A stretch of 64,000 nucleotides of DNA from Paenibacillus sp. MAHUQ-63 (GTDB lineage: Bacteria > Bacillota > Bacilli > Paenibacillales > NBRC-103111). This document shows positions 51,096 through 59,500 of this stretch, piece after piece (the first letter of the stretch is position 1; each line of letters opens with the position of its first letter). The translations under genes were made by a program, and so were the position numbers. The stretch lies in NCBI RefSeq assembly GCF_028765165.1, contig NZ_JARADB010000001.1, forward strand, positions 372,001 to 436,000. The letters run 5' to 3'. The notes beneath the pieces are model-generated. The model ran no database searches. It was given only the letters and a program-made list of their open reading frames with translations, and was not told the origin of the DNA.

Positions 51096-51344
51096 GCTGA
51101 TTGCGCAGCTCGTTCATCATCAGCGCCAGTACAATCGAAATCGGGAAGGCGAATACCAAGGTATACACGCCGATCGCCATCGTATTCTTGAGAATGCGCC
51201 AGAAATCCGCGTACTCGATCATTCGCCGGAAATTGGCGAGACCGACCCAGTCGCTTTTCCAAATCCCCGTGAAATGCTGTAATCCTGGAACGCCATCACC
51301 GAGTTTAGCGCCGGCTTAGCCTCGGAATAGTTCATATGCTTCAT
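51096..51344 (-). pseudogene. Fragment of an LplB-type ABC sugar permease gene
   Basis: Minus-strand translation gives GIWKSDWVGLANF, ADFWRILKNTMAIGVYTL and ALMMNELRN, typical of the first half of LplB/YtcP-type sugar permeases. The upstream part continues in another frame (NSVMAFQDYSISRG), so there is a frameshift near 51270. Both ends of the gene are missing, and the 3' break joins the lyase-like fragment at ELRN. Confidence 0.75.
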
Positions 51345-51444
51345 CACCCTATCTTCGTTGTTATGCTTGCAGTGTACGCAGCGGAAAAGAGGGATACCGT
51401 GACTTAAGGGCGCTTATCTTTTTTTAATATAGGCCGTTGAAAAC

Positions 51445-51475
51445 AAAAAAAATGCCGCCTTGGTGTAGGCAGCAT
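51445..51475 (-). terminator. Terminator after the 78-codon gene
   Basis: On the minus strand ATGCTGCC/GGCGGCAT (one G-U pair) is followed by eight T residues. Confidence 0.85.
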
Positions 51476-51506
51476 GGATAAGGCAATATCTTAAATTCAT
51501 AAATCA

Positions 51507-51743
51507 TTATTTCACGAAATTTCCGCCAAACTGTTTCACAACTTCTTGTACTTCCCCTAATTTTTCCGGTTTCAGCAAGCTGATCATCTTCGGGATAAAC
51601 TGCTGAACATCCTCTAGCGAGAACGTGCCTTCAGCTTGTTTCTTGAAATTAATCGTAAGAATTTCTCTCGCTTCTTCCTCTTTACCTTCTTGCACTCTTT
51701 CCAAAATAAAATTCAAAAATTTGTCTTGACTTTGCTTGTCCAT
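51507..51743 (-). CDS. Small helical protein of unknown function (78 residues)
   Basis: The acidic, helical product has QEGKEEEAREILTINFKKQA and KMISLLKPEKLGEVQEVV. No family recognised. ATG 51743 lies eight bases after AGGAGG and the gene ends in a clear terminator, so it is very likely expressed. Confidence 0.72.
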   Translation of the reverse strand: MDKQSQDKFLNFILERVQEGKEEEAREILTINFKKQAEGTFSLEDVQQFIPKMISLLKPEKLGEVQEVVKQFGGNFVK

Positions 51744-51845
51744 ATTCGTTGCCTCCTGAAGCCATTTTACGAAACCTTTTGGTTTCGCATTTATTATAAC
51801 ACCTATAAGTTTACTGTCAAACAGTCTCTCCGTTGGAACTCCGAA

Positions 51846-52346
51846 CTATTCCAATCTCAATGTCCCATCATATGCCATCAAGTCTTGAAACACCCTTGTG
51901 TGATGTCTTGCAAATAGTTCATTTGAAGCCTCAGGCAAACAATCGACCGGAAAGAACGCAGCGTCTACGCTCTCCTCGGTCTCCCGTTCAATTGTCCCCA
52001 ACCACTCATCCACTCGAAACAGATATTCGATGACTTGATGCTCATTCCCCCAGCGGTCTGTATAGGTTTGTGTCTGGGGTGAAGAATAAATGGCAATTAA
52101 AGTCGCCCTTCGCACGTCAAGTCCTGTCTCTTCTTTAACTTCACGCTGCATCGCTTCGAATACGGATTCATCCAGCTCCATGCTGCCTGCAGGCATGCCC
52201 CACTTTCTATCGCCAGTTCGCTTAATGAACAGAGCATGCCCTTTATCGTCAAGAATAATTGCTCGTACGGCGTTCACGATCACCTTCTGCGTGCCGATGA
52301 CTCTACGAAGTTTGCCCAAATAGGAATCCTGCCAACCACCGCTCAT
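51846..52346 (-). CDS. Nudix hydrolase
   Basis: The 166-residue enzyme hydrolyses a nucleoside diphosphate linked to another group. The complete Nudix box begins at Gly54 (GSMELDESVFEAMQREV, then KEETGL to residue 76), with the catalytic REVKEE. ATG 52346 follows GAGG. It lies downstream of the DUF2252 gene on the same strand with a 23-bp gap, so the pair is probably co-transcribed. Confidence 0.92.
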   Translation of the reverse strand: MSGGWQDSYLGKLRRVIGTQKVIVNAVRAIILDDKGHALFIKRTGDRKWGMPAGSMELDESVFEAMQREVKEETGLDVRRATLIAIYSSPQTQTYTDRWGNEHQVIEYLFRVDEWLGTIERETEESVDAAFFPVDCLPEASNELFARHHTRVFQDLMAYDGTLRLE

Positions 52347-52369
52347 GCATACCACCTCATGTACTCAAC

Positions 52370-53707
52370 CTAATCCATCCGCTCGCCAAGCCATGCCTTG
52401 AACAAGTCATAGTCTTCCTCCACCTGATGCGCATAAGAATGGGCCCAGCCAGCGATATGGTCGCAAAACGCATCCGTATCCGGTCCGATCGCGCGATGAA
52501 TTTCATCCTCGCTATGATAGGCGATCAGCCCGTGCTCCACATCCGCATCCGCCCGCGCATGAAGCTTCGCCGTGATCTTCCCCATACACTCCAACACCGG
52601 CATTAGCTCCTCCAGTCGCGTTATCTTGTCCGCCTTCAGCCGCTTCTTGTATGGAGAGCGTTCCCGCACGTAGAAATCGCGGCCGCCGATCGTCAAATAA
52701 CCTAGAAAAGGGTCTGCCTCATGATGCATCGCTTGCTGCGTAGTCATAACCCGTTTGCCTTGATGGCTGAAATGTGTCCAGAACGACTCTGAATACGGCA
52801 TGAAATATGCCGGTACCGGTGCTCGAACTTCCTTCACCTCGAGGATTCTATCGTCAAGCGCATGCTCGCCGCCTTCCCCTTCAATGAGCACATAATAGCG
52901 GTCCAAACCGATAGATGCCGTACCCGAACCGTGCTTAACCGCAACGTCCTTGATTGCGTAGTACCCGTCAGGACGTTTCGTGCTTTCCGCAAGCGATGCC
53001 ACATAATGCGGCCAGCTTTCCTCCAGCTTCCTGCGCTCTTCTGCCGTAGGCGGAACGATCTCATCCGATTTCGCAAACCTTCTTGCCGTGCGCGTAAGTG
53101 TAGTAACGCCCTCCAGGAACTGGGAAGCTACCCGCTTCTCCGTCTTTTTCAACAGCTTGCGGAGGAGTCCTGCCGTCCTGTCCTTATCGAAGACAAGCGT
53201 ACGCGGATCATCCTTCCGTTTCGCAAACCTGCGAATCTGATTCACATAGGCTTCCAAGTACGTGGTGATCGCATGGGCTTGTCCTTCTTCTTCGATCTGC
53301 TTGGTTCGGCATACCAACGCAATGCTGACCGACATCCGAAGCAGGTCATACAAGTAAGAGCCCAGATAGCCTTCATCAAAGTCGTTCACATCATAGACGA
53401 TCCGGCCTTCTTCGCTGCGGAACGCCCCGAAATTCTCGAAATGCAAATCCCCCTGAACCCATGTCGGCCTCTCTGGCGAGCTGTGATAAGGGAACCATTC
53501 CCGGCTGACGTCAAAATAAAACAAATAGGCGCTCCCCCGGTAGAATGAAAACGGACTCCCCGCCATCTTCGCGTATTTTTGCAGTCGCTTCGCTTCGGAC
53601 AGCCCCATGATCTGCCCGTCGAACTCGTCGAGCACACGGCTAAGCAGCTCTTTGCGCAGCCGCTTGTGCGTAATTCGGACGCGTTCGGTTAGCAGCTCCG
53701 TCTTCAT
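52370..53707 (-). CDS. DUF2252 protein (kinase-fold related)
   Basis: This 445-residue protein has the DUF2252 signatures FYRGSAYLFYFD, VQGDLHFENFGAF (near 88-100) and VYDVNDFDEGYLGS, which resemble the catalytic HxD and DFD loops of protein-kinase-like folds, then VKHGSGTASIGLDRYYVL. Function of the family is unproved. ATG 53707 is preferred over upstream GTG codons, which are too close to AAGG. Confidence 0.88.
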   Translation of the reverse strand: MKTELLTERVRITHKRLRKELLSRVLDEFDGQIMGLSEAKRLQKYAKMAGSPFSFYRGSAYLFYFDVSREWFPYHSSPERPTWVQGDLHFENFGAFRSEEGRIVYDVNDFDEGYLGSYLYDLLRMSVSIALVCRTKQIEEEGQAHAITTYLEAYVNQIRRFAKRKDDPRTLVFDKDRTAGLLRKLLKKTEKRVASQFLEGVTTLTRTARRFAKSDEIVPPTAEERRKLEESWPHYVASLAESTKRPDGYYAIKDVAVKHGSGTASIGLDRYYVLIEGEGGEHALDDRILEVKEVRAPVPAYFMPYSESFWTHFSHQGKRVMTTQQAMHHEADPFLGYLTIGGRDFYVRERSPYKKRLKADKITRLEELMPVLECMGKITAKLHARADADVEHGLIAYHSEDEIHRAIGPDTDAFCDHIAGWAHSYAHQVEEDYDLFKAWLGERMD

Positions 53708-53794
53708 GCGCAACACCACCTTACTTCTAATAAAATTGGTTATTTATTCATCGTAGCCTGCGCGCCGACAACATGTCAACGCGGCTGTCGTCCA

Positions 53795-53812
53795 TGCCTG
53801 CGGCCGCAGGCA
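53795..53812. repeat. Perfect 18-bp palindrome
   Basis: TGCCTGCGGCCGCAGGCA is a perfect inverted repeat in the gap between divergent genes. No T tract follows; role unknown. Confidence 0.6.
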
Positions 53813-53904
53813 AAGGCAGCACCATTCCAATTTTTTCACATGGATCTGTGTAAAATCCTGCAAAATGCACATATTAATAACAAAAACATGCAGGGAGATC
53901 TCCA

Positions 53905-54480
53905 ATGACGCCAGAGCAACAGCATGTATTCGAGGAGTTACTTACAAAAGAGAAATCCATCTCAACTTCATGGGTCGATTATTGGCATCAGTTTTCGAAC
54001 GCCCAGACGTGGCAATTCTGGTTCAACCTAGCTCTACTCCTCCTGCCGCTGGTCGTTCTATGGTTCGCTCTCGACCGTAAGAAAGCATTGCAAATAGGCT
54101 TTTATGGGTTCAGTATCCACATGATGGCGACCTATATTCATATGTTTGGCGAAAGAAATTATATATGGGCCTTTCCATACAAAATTGTGCCATACCTGCC
54201 GACAAGCATTACGCTGGACGCATCCTTTAATCCGATTGTACTTATGCTGGTATATCAGTGGACCCTGAATCACAAAAAAAATTATTACCTATACAGCGCG
54301 ATCATGTGCGCTCTCTTCTCGTTCGTCTTCAAACCGCTCCTATCCGTGTTCGACTTGTTTCATCTGTACGGCAGGATGAATTATTTCTACCTGTTCCTGC
54401 TTTATTTCCTGGTGACCATACTCGCCAAACTGATTACCGACCTGTTCGTTTCTTTCCAGAAAAACTCGCACCATGCATAG
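53905..54480 (+). CDS. CBO0543-family membrane protein
   Basis: This 191-residue protein has five predicted membrane helices and the family-like WFALDRKKALQIGFYGF and KPLLSVFDLFHLYGRMNY. The CBO0543 family occurs in spore-forming Firmicutes and has no known function. ATG 53905 follows AGGGAGA. Confidence 0.75.
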   Translation: MTPEQQHVFEELLTKEKSISTSWVDYWHQFSNAQTWQFWFNLALLLLPLVVLWFALDRKKALQIGFYGFSIHMMATYIHMFGERNYIWAFPYKIVPYLPTSITLDASFNPIVLMLVYQWTLNHKKNYYLYSAIMCALFSFVFKPLLSVFDLFHLYGRMNYFYLFLLYFLVTILAKLITDLFVSFQKNSHHA

Positions 54481-54493
54481 GCACCTATACAAA

Positions 54494-54542
54494 ACAGGGC
54501 TATCTGCGAAAGATCATCATGATCTGGCGCCGATAGCCCTTA
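54494..54542. terminator. Bidirectional terminator
   Basis: AGGGCTATCTGCG and CGCCGATAGCCCT form the outer stem, with GATCAT/ATGATC inside. It lies between convergent genes. Confidence 0.78.
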
Positions 54543-54556
54543 TTATGATCTTGGAC

Positions 54557-54964
54557 CTATGTTGCGTGCCCGTCTGTATATTCCACCAGCTCCAGAGGAA
54601 GCCCGTCCGGATCCGCAAAGAACGTATACCGGTCGCCGGTTACCGGATCGATGCGCACGGGCTCGACCGATATTCCTTTGCTCTCCAAGTCTCTCACGCT
54701 ATCGTCCATATTCGCTACCACGAACGCCAAATGCCGCAATCCCCGCGCCTCAGGCCGGTTCACCCTTAACGGCGGATTCGGGAACGAAAACAATTCAATC
54801 TGCTGCTCCGACTCGCCTATCCGCAAATCCAGCTTATACGAATCCCGCTCCGCCCGGTACGTCTCGGCAATCACCGTCATGCCCAGCAGGTCGACATAGA
54901 AATGCTTGGAACGCTCGTAATCCGAGCTAATAATGGCTACATGATGAATACGTGTAATGTTCAT
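54557..54964 (-). CDS. VOC-family (glyoxalase-like) protein, YaeR/GloA2 type
   Basis: The 135-residue metal-binding protein has IHHVAIISSDYERSKHFYVD (6-25), GLRHLAFVVANMDD near 74-87 and FFADPDGLPLELVEY near the end. It supplies the His and Glu metal ligands of the glyoxalase/dioxygenase fold. Substrate unknown. ATG 54964 follows GGGAGGA. Confidence 0.9.
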   Translation of the reverse strand: MNITRIHHVAIISSDYERSKHFYVDLLGMTVIAETYRAERDSYKLDLRIGESEQQIELFSFPNPPLRVNRPEARGLRHLAFVVANMDDSVRDLESKGISVEPVRIDPVTGDRYTFFADPDGLPLELVEYTDGHAT

Positions 54965-55036
54965 TCGTTCGTCCTCCCGACTTCGGCAAAAAACCGCATT
55001 CCGGGACTCCCCCTCCTGCGGTTCGTTTTACTTATT

Positions 55037-55951
55037 TTAACCGTCTGCTCTCATCGTTTCAACGATTTTCTGCAGAATGTCCTCAGCTTGCGCATAGTCA
55101 ACCTGGCAAGTGCCTGCCGCATGGTGGCCTCCGCCGCCGTACTGGAGCATCAACGTTCCGATGTTCGTGTTCGACGAACGGTTCACGATGCTGTGGCCGC
55201 AGGCGAATACACAATTTTGTTTGTTACGCCCGTCCACGATCCAGATGGAAACATTTTGCTCCGGATATAACGCATACACCATGAAACGGTTACCCGGGTA
55301 TATCGTCTCGACGCCGCGAAGGTCGGTAATGACTACATTCCCCTCTGTCCGCGTATAGGTATGCAGCATGTCCCGGTACAACGCATCCAGCTCATAGTAC
55401 CTGGTTACACGCTCTTTCACATCCGGAAGCTCCATGATTTGATCGACAGTCATGACAGCACAGTGATCCACCAGATCTTCCATCAACTGATAGTTGCTGA
55501 TCCGGTAGTCGCGGTACCGGCCAAGCCCTGTCCGGGCATCCATAATAAAGGAGAGCAGATCCCAACCTGATGGGTTCAAAATATCGTCTTTGCTGAACTG
55601 CGCAGCGTCCGCTTTGTCCACGCCCTGCATAATGTCATCAATATCGCCGAATGTTTCCTTGCCGCCGTAATAATCATAGACAACGCGCGCCGCACTCGGT
55701 GCAATGCGGGTTTCCCCTTTGAACGCCACCTTCTCGCCCATCCGCTCCAGCTCGCTGGAGTGATGATCGAACCATAATCCGCAGCCCGGAACGTACGGCA
55801 CATTCGCCAAAATATCATTCTCCGTTACTTCGATGAGACCGTCCTGCATATCTTTGGGATGAACGAATTTCATTTCATCGACCATTTTCATTTTTTTGAA
55901 AAGCATCGCACAGACTAAGCCGTCAAAATCAGAACGTGTGATTAATCTCAT
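55037..55951 (-). CDS. DHH-family phosphoesterase, exopolyphosphatase-like
   Basis: The 304-residue enzyme has SDFDG (7-11), the DHH motif FDHHSSE (61-67), a further Asp motif GVDKADAA and the DHHA1 motif GGGHHAAGT near the C-terminus. It resembles NrnA-like nucleotidases and annotated exopolyphosphatases. Which phosphodiester it cuts (nanoRNA, cyclic dinucleotide product or polyphosphate) cannot be told. ATG 55951 follows AGGGGGA. Confidence 0.88.
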   Translation of the reverse strand: MRLITRSDFDGLVCAMLFKKMKMVDEMKFVHPKDMQDGLIEVTENDILANVPYVPGCGLWFDHHSSELERMGEKVAFKGETRIAPSAARVVYDYYGGKETFGDIDDIMQGVDKADAAQFSKDDILNPSGWDLLSFIMDARTGLGRYRDYRISNYQLMEDLVDHCAVMTVDQIMELPDVKERVTRYYELDALYRDMLHTYTRTEGNVVITDLRGVETIYPGNRFMVYALYPEQNVSIWIVDGRNKQNCVFACGHSIVNRSSNTNIGTLMLQYGGGGHHAAGTCQVDYAQAEDILQKIVETMRADG

Positions 55952-56073
55952 CCCATGAATCCCCCTAATGGATAGTGCTTAAGCACTATTCAACCTTATA
56001 GAATCCCATTATATCAGCACCTGCCGATGGGTGACAATGATTTTGTCGGATATACGATACAGACGCAAAAAAA

Positions 56074-56107
56074 AGAACGGCCCGCCCTAAAGAGGCTGTG
56101 CCGTTCT
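56074..56107 (-). terminator. Terminator of the riboswitch-controlled 99-codon gene
   Basis: On the minus strand GAACGGC (56107-56101) pairs with GCCGTTC (56080-56074), followed by eight T residues. The hairpin begins inside the last codons of the gene. Confidence 0.75.
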
Positions 56108-56386
56108 CAATTTGAACGTTAATATTTGATAAAGTCTTGTCATGAAGGCTTCGATTTGCGGCATCGCCGGCATTTTCACCGACAGCTTAACTTCGCCTTT
56201 CCAATAGAAAATCAAGATGCTGCTGCTTCTTCCATGAAACATTTCAACATCCCAGCAAGCTTCTTTCAGAGAATATTCTTCACGATTAATTAATAGCTTG
56301 GGCCCATCTGAGGATGGTACCAAACGGGCAACATGGTTGCCGCAAAGCGATGTTACTTTCTGCTCTTCCTGCAATTCGAACTGCAT
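56087..56386 (-). CDS. Unknown 99-residue protein controlled by a candidate c-di-GMP riboswitch
   Basis: I do not recognise this family. The predicted soluble protein is alpha/beta: a polar N-terminus (MQFELQEEQKVTSL), strands around HVARLVPSSDGPKLLINREE, a middle with CWDVEMFHGRSSSILIFYW and a helical C-terminus (MPQIEAFMTRLYQILTFKL). There is no signal peptide or membrane helix. It is not obviously PilZ (no RxxxR motif). ATG 56386 lies downstream of AAAGGAGG. It is monocistronic: leader, one gene, terminator. Because its leader is a GEMM-type aptamer, it may act in a c-di-GMP-dependent behaviour such as motility, biofilm or sporulation. Confidence 0.72.
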   Translation of the reverse strand: MQFELQEEQKVTSLCGNHVARLVPSSDGPKLLINREEYSLKEACWDVEMFHGRSSSILIFYWKGEVKLSVKMPAMPQIEAFMTRLYQILTFKLRTAQPL

Positions 56387-56437
56387 GCTGCTTGATCCTC
56401 CTTTGTAAGATTTGTTGTACGATTCGTTATCACAGCG

Positions 56438-56590
56438 AAAAACCCCACCTTGGTGAACCGATCGCAGGGGGGTCTAAGTTGAGTACCCAATCGTTCGGCA
56501 ACTGGCTGGCAACGAGTCCGTTTCAGAACAAGGAAGCCCCTTTAGCTTTGCGTCACTGACTTTCGCCAGCTTTGCCATTTCGAGATGTAA
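56438..56590 (-). promoter_or_regulatory. Candidate c-di-GMP-I (GEMM) riboswitch with terminator
   Basis: Read on the minus strand, 56586-56493 has GGCAAAG, a stem-loop CTGGC-GAAA-GTCAG with a GNRA tetraloop, then GACGCAAAGC, a purine-rich GGGG, and a closing CCAGCCAGTTGCC. This is the order of conserved elements in GEMM-I aptamers. The expression platform is a hairpin (ACCCC near 56473 with GGGGT near 56443) followed by TTTTT at 56442-56438. The regulated ATG is at 56386. Direction of control, on or off with ligand, cannot be decided by eye. Confidence 0.75.
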
Positions 56591-56688
56591 TGTGAAGTCT
56601 TTTGACATGAAAATGAACTACACTCTCAAGGATAAGGGAAGTTGTTTCGAAAACGTATAGTTCAAAAGAACTAATTTTGCAATTTTAT

Positions 56689-57915
56689 TCATAAAATTTC
56701 TTTTTTCGACGTATTTTTTAGGTGCATTTGTAGATTTGTGGCACCTTTCCAGTAAAACAACGATCCAGCCATGATCACAACCGCCATAACCAGATACAAG
56801 GTACTGCCGCCATAAGCGACAAGCAGGAAACCGCCCACCCAAGGACCCATGAAATGACCGATATTCGTTAGGGTTTGAGCCCCAAAATAAGTGCCGCGCA
56901 TATGCTCGGGAGCTAGTTTATCGATCAGCATGTTAGCCGCCGGATAATTCAATATTTCCCCAAGTGTAAAAATCGCCATAGATCCAATCATCCAACCCAG
57001 GTTATGCGAGAAGGCGAACCCGATATCCCCGAGAGCGAACATCAGATTACCGGCAACGATCGTCGCAAGGGGCGTATACTTGTCCGAAATCCGCGTGAGC
57101 GGAATTTGCAGCGCAATGACAACAATCGCATTCACACTCATGAGGATTGCAAACATATTGACGCCTTCGGCGAAGTTTTGCTCCAAATACTGAGAAAGTG
57201 TGACCATCACCTGCGAATAACCGATGGCGCCGATAATGCCGCCGAGGATATAGAAGCGAAACGTAATATCCTTGTGTACGACCCGCAAGGCAGAGACGAA
57301 TGTCACCGGCTGCTTCTTCTCGCCTTCAATTTGTTTAATCCCGAATACGATAAGCAGAACATAGAGCGTGACCGCATAGATGAAGTAGACAATGCCAGTG
57401 AGCAGAAAAGGCAGCGCCCCATCCATCGTTGCAAAAAATGCCCCCAATAGCGGCCCTACGGCAACGCCCACATTGATTGCCATATATCTCATTGAGAACA
57501 CGCGCAGCCTTTTGGCCGGCTCCGTCAAGTCCGCCATCAACGCCTGCGACACCGGCTCATAGAACGAGCGGCATAAGCCGTTCAACATATTAAGCAGCAT
57601 GAACAGAATCGGTAGTTTCACGAGACTGAACCCGACGAATACGACCGCCCATCCGAAAAGTGCCGCTAACATAATGATGCGTCTGCCGAACCGGTCGGAT
57701 AAATTGCCCCCGATGAAGCCCCCTACGGTCCCAGCTAACGAACCCATGCCGATGACGATACCGATCATGACCGCACTCATCGATGTATGCTTGGCCAAAT
57801 AAATCGCCAGAAAAGGCAAACTCATGGAAGATGCCGCTCTGGCCATGACCGTTCCAAGTATTAACGTATGTACAATCGGATGATACGAACCAAGAAAACC
57901 GCGCAATCGATTCAT
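56689..57915 (-). CDS. MFS drug-efflux-type transporter
   Basis: This 408-residue, twelve-helix protein has GNLSDRFGRRIIML in the helix 2-3 loop (motif A, about 74-87) and RYMAINVGVAVGPLLGA in helix five (motif C-like), which point to a drug:H+ antiporter of the MdtH/YfnC type. Substrate unknown. ATG 57915 follows AGAGGAG. It stands alone upstream of the riboswitch unit. Confidence 0.88.
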   Translation of the reverse strand: MNRLRGFLGSYHPIVHTLILGTVMARAASSMSLPFLAIYLAKHTSMSAVMIGIVIGMGSLAGTVGGFIGGNLSDRFGRRIIMLAALFGWAVVFVGFSLVKLPILFMLLNMLNGLCRSFYEPVSQALMADLTEPAKRLRVFSMRYMAINVGVAVGPLLGAFFATMDGALPFLLTGIVYFIYAVTLYVLLIVFGIKQIEGEKKQPVTFVSALRVVHKDITFRFYILGGIIGAIGYSQVMVTLSQYLEQNFAEGVNMFAILMSVNAIVVIALQIPLTRISDKYTPLATIVAGNLMFALGDIGFAFSHNLGWMIGSMAIFTLGEILNYPAANMLIDKLAPEHMRGTYFGAQTLTNIGHFMGPWVGGFLLVAYGGSTLYLVMAVVIMAGSLFYWKGATNLQMHLKNTSKKEIL

Positions 57916-58056
57916 CTGGATGGACTCCTCTAGCCATTAATTTACCTACGGTCAAGACATCAAAAACCCATTATACACGAAAAACGGCGCTCCGTGTTCT
58001 TTTTTGTCTAAGATTGTCCGTCAGGAAAACCCTGATTCAAGTATGAAGAATCTATA

Positions 58057-58350
58057 CAAGAAAGCTCGGCTCCTCTAAGAGAGCCAAGCCTCTACCGAGA
58101 GTCCCGCCCATAGCGGGAATTTCTCCTGTTACATGCAGCCTGGCGAATCCTCGAATGCTGAATAACAGGAATTCCTCCCGTTATTCAGCCCGTACTCGCA
58201 GCCTTTACAAGAAATGGGGATGAATTAACGGGAGGAATTCCCTTTATTCGTACAACTGGGCTAAATTCCTCGCGAATAACGGGAGAAATTCCAGTTACGA
58301 CCTGCGGCTGACCAAGAAAAGCTCGGCTCCCTCAACGAGAGAGCCCCGCC
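58057..58350 (+). repeat. Composite intergenic repeat block
   Basis: Direct repeats CAAGAAAGCTCGGCTCCTCT (58057-58076) and CAAGAAAAGCTCGGCTCCCT (58313-58332), each followed by a GAGAGCC hairpin arm, frame four copies of a palindromic unit with core TAACGGGAGGAATTCC. The copies are at 58113-58132 (inverted), 58161-58186 (inverted), 58223-58249 and 58274-58297. It resembles a miniature interspersed repeat cluster. No gene is believable within it. Confidence 0.72.
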
Positions 58351-58369
58351 CCGCCGCAGTTTAAGAAAA

Positions 58370-58396
58370 ACCGTCAGGGAATATCGCCCTGACGGT
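58370..58396 (-). terminator. Terminator after the frame-broken gene
   Basis: ACCGTCAGGG pairs with CCCTGACGGT around a 7-base loop. On the minus strand it is followed by TTTTT. Confidence 0.8.
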
Positions 58397-58399
58397 CCG

Positions 58400-58673
58400 A
58401 TCTTATGCTTCTTCTCAAAATGTTCTTTAATCATCCGTACGGCCTCGTCCATGAACTCTTTCAACATTTTTCTATCCAGCAAAAAAGATTCCACAGCCCT
58501 TCATCGATTGTAAATACCACATGTCGATGATTCACCTGGAATACATCCTTTGTTAGTAATCGGCTCCATTCTTCCGTTTCGGGGATCTCCGCAACCACGA
58601 ATTTCTGTACTTCTTTCACTTCGTTAGGTCGAATAATGGCGTTATACGTACCTCTACACAGGCGGCTTGACAT
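58400..58673 (-). pseudogene. Frameshifted small gene of unknown function
   Basis: A 70-codon frame from ATG 58673 contains VQKFVVAEIPETEEWSRLL and VVFTIDEGLWNLF, then meets a run of six T residues (A6 at 58481-58486 on the plus strand) and stops seven codons later. In the adjacent frame the sequence continues smoothly as LLDRKMLKEFMDEAVRMIKE and HFEKKHKI up to the terminator. One extra T would fuse the two. It may be a pseudogene, a sequencing error or a slippage site. No family recognised. Confidence 0.55.
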
Positions 58674-58698
58674 ACTGATCCTATTGCGTTGTTCAAGC

Positions 58699-59487
58699 TC
58701 AATCGCTAGAAGGAATAGATAGCCATGGGCGCTCGCCCCTCCAGTTAACCTCGACTTCCGTCTCGAAAAAGGCGGATAAGCCTGCGCTCGTCAACACATC
58801 GCGCGACAACCCTCTGGCGAACACCTCGCCGCGCCGAATTAACAGCGACCGGCTGAACACAGGCAAAATCTCTTCGATATGGTGCGTGACGAACAGCAGT
58901 GTCGGCGCATCCGGCCCTTGAGCCAATTCATCGATGCTGGCCAACAAGGCTTCCCGGGACAGGAAATCGAGCCCGTTCGTCGCTTCATCCAGGATCAGCA
59001 GCTTCGGCGAAGCCATGAGCGCCCTGGCAATAAGCAGCTTCTGCTTCTCCCCTTGCGAGCAGGACTGATACGTCCTGTCATAGAGATGGAGACAGGAAAG
59101 TCGCTGCATCCAATGTCTCGCCTGCTCGACATCCGCCTCGCTCGGCTTCTCGTACAGACCGATGGACGCGTGCTTGCCGCTAATGACGACATGCTGTGTC
59201 CGGTCGGAAGCATACAGCTTTTCCTGCAGGGAGGAGGATACCCAGCCGATCCTTTTGCGCAAATCTCTCAGATCCACGCTCCCGAAAGGATGGCCAAGAA
59301 CGGAAATTTGCCCTTGGGTAGGCCACATATAGCCGTTGATCATGTTCAGAATAGTCGTTTTTCCCGATCCGTTAAGACCCAGTACAGCCCAATGCTCGCC
59401 TTTGTTTACGTGCCAGTCGATTCCTTGCAGGATCGTTTTATCGTCACGCTGCCACCAAACATTGCTCATTTCTATTATCGATGTCAT
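58699..59487 (-). CDS. Stand-alone ABC ATP-binding protein, YlmA-like
   Basis: The 262-residue nucleotide-binding protein has Walker A GLNGSGKTT (37-45), Walker B LLILDEATNG and the H-loop in FVTHHIEE. Its signature motif is CSQGEKQKLL, where LSGGQ is usual. No permease gene is adjacent. Proteins of this YlmA/ModF-like type often lack partners. ATG 59487 follows GGAGAG, 13 bp after the upstream MFS gene, so the two are co-transcribed. Confidence 0.88.
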   Translation of the reverse strand: MTSIIEMSNVWWQRDDKTILQGIDWHVNKGEHWAVLGLNGSGKTTILNMINGYMWPTQGQISVLGHPFGSVDLRDLRKRIGWVSSSLQEKLYASDRTQHVVISGKHASIGLYEKPSEADVEQARHWMQRLSCLHLYDRTYQSCSQGEKQKLLIARALMASPKLLILDEATNGLDFLSREALLASIDELAQGPDAPTLLFVTHHIEEILPVFSRSLLIRRGEVFARGLSRDVLTSAGLSAFFETEVEVNWRGERPWLSIPSSD

Positions 59488-59500
59488 TGGGTACTCTCCT

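Noticed and set aside
58261-58494. A 77-codon open frame extending through the terminator and repeat block
   Set aside because: Its second half crosses a terminator and intergenic repeats; only the first part looks protein-like and is treated as the frameshifted end of the neighbouring gene.
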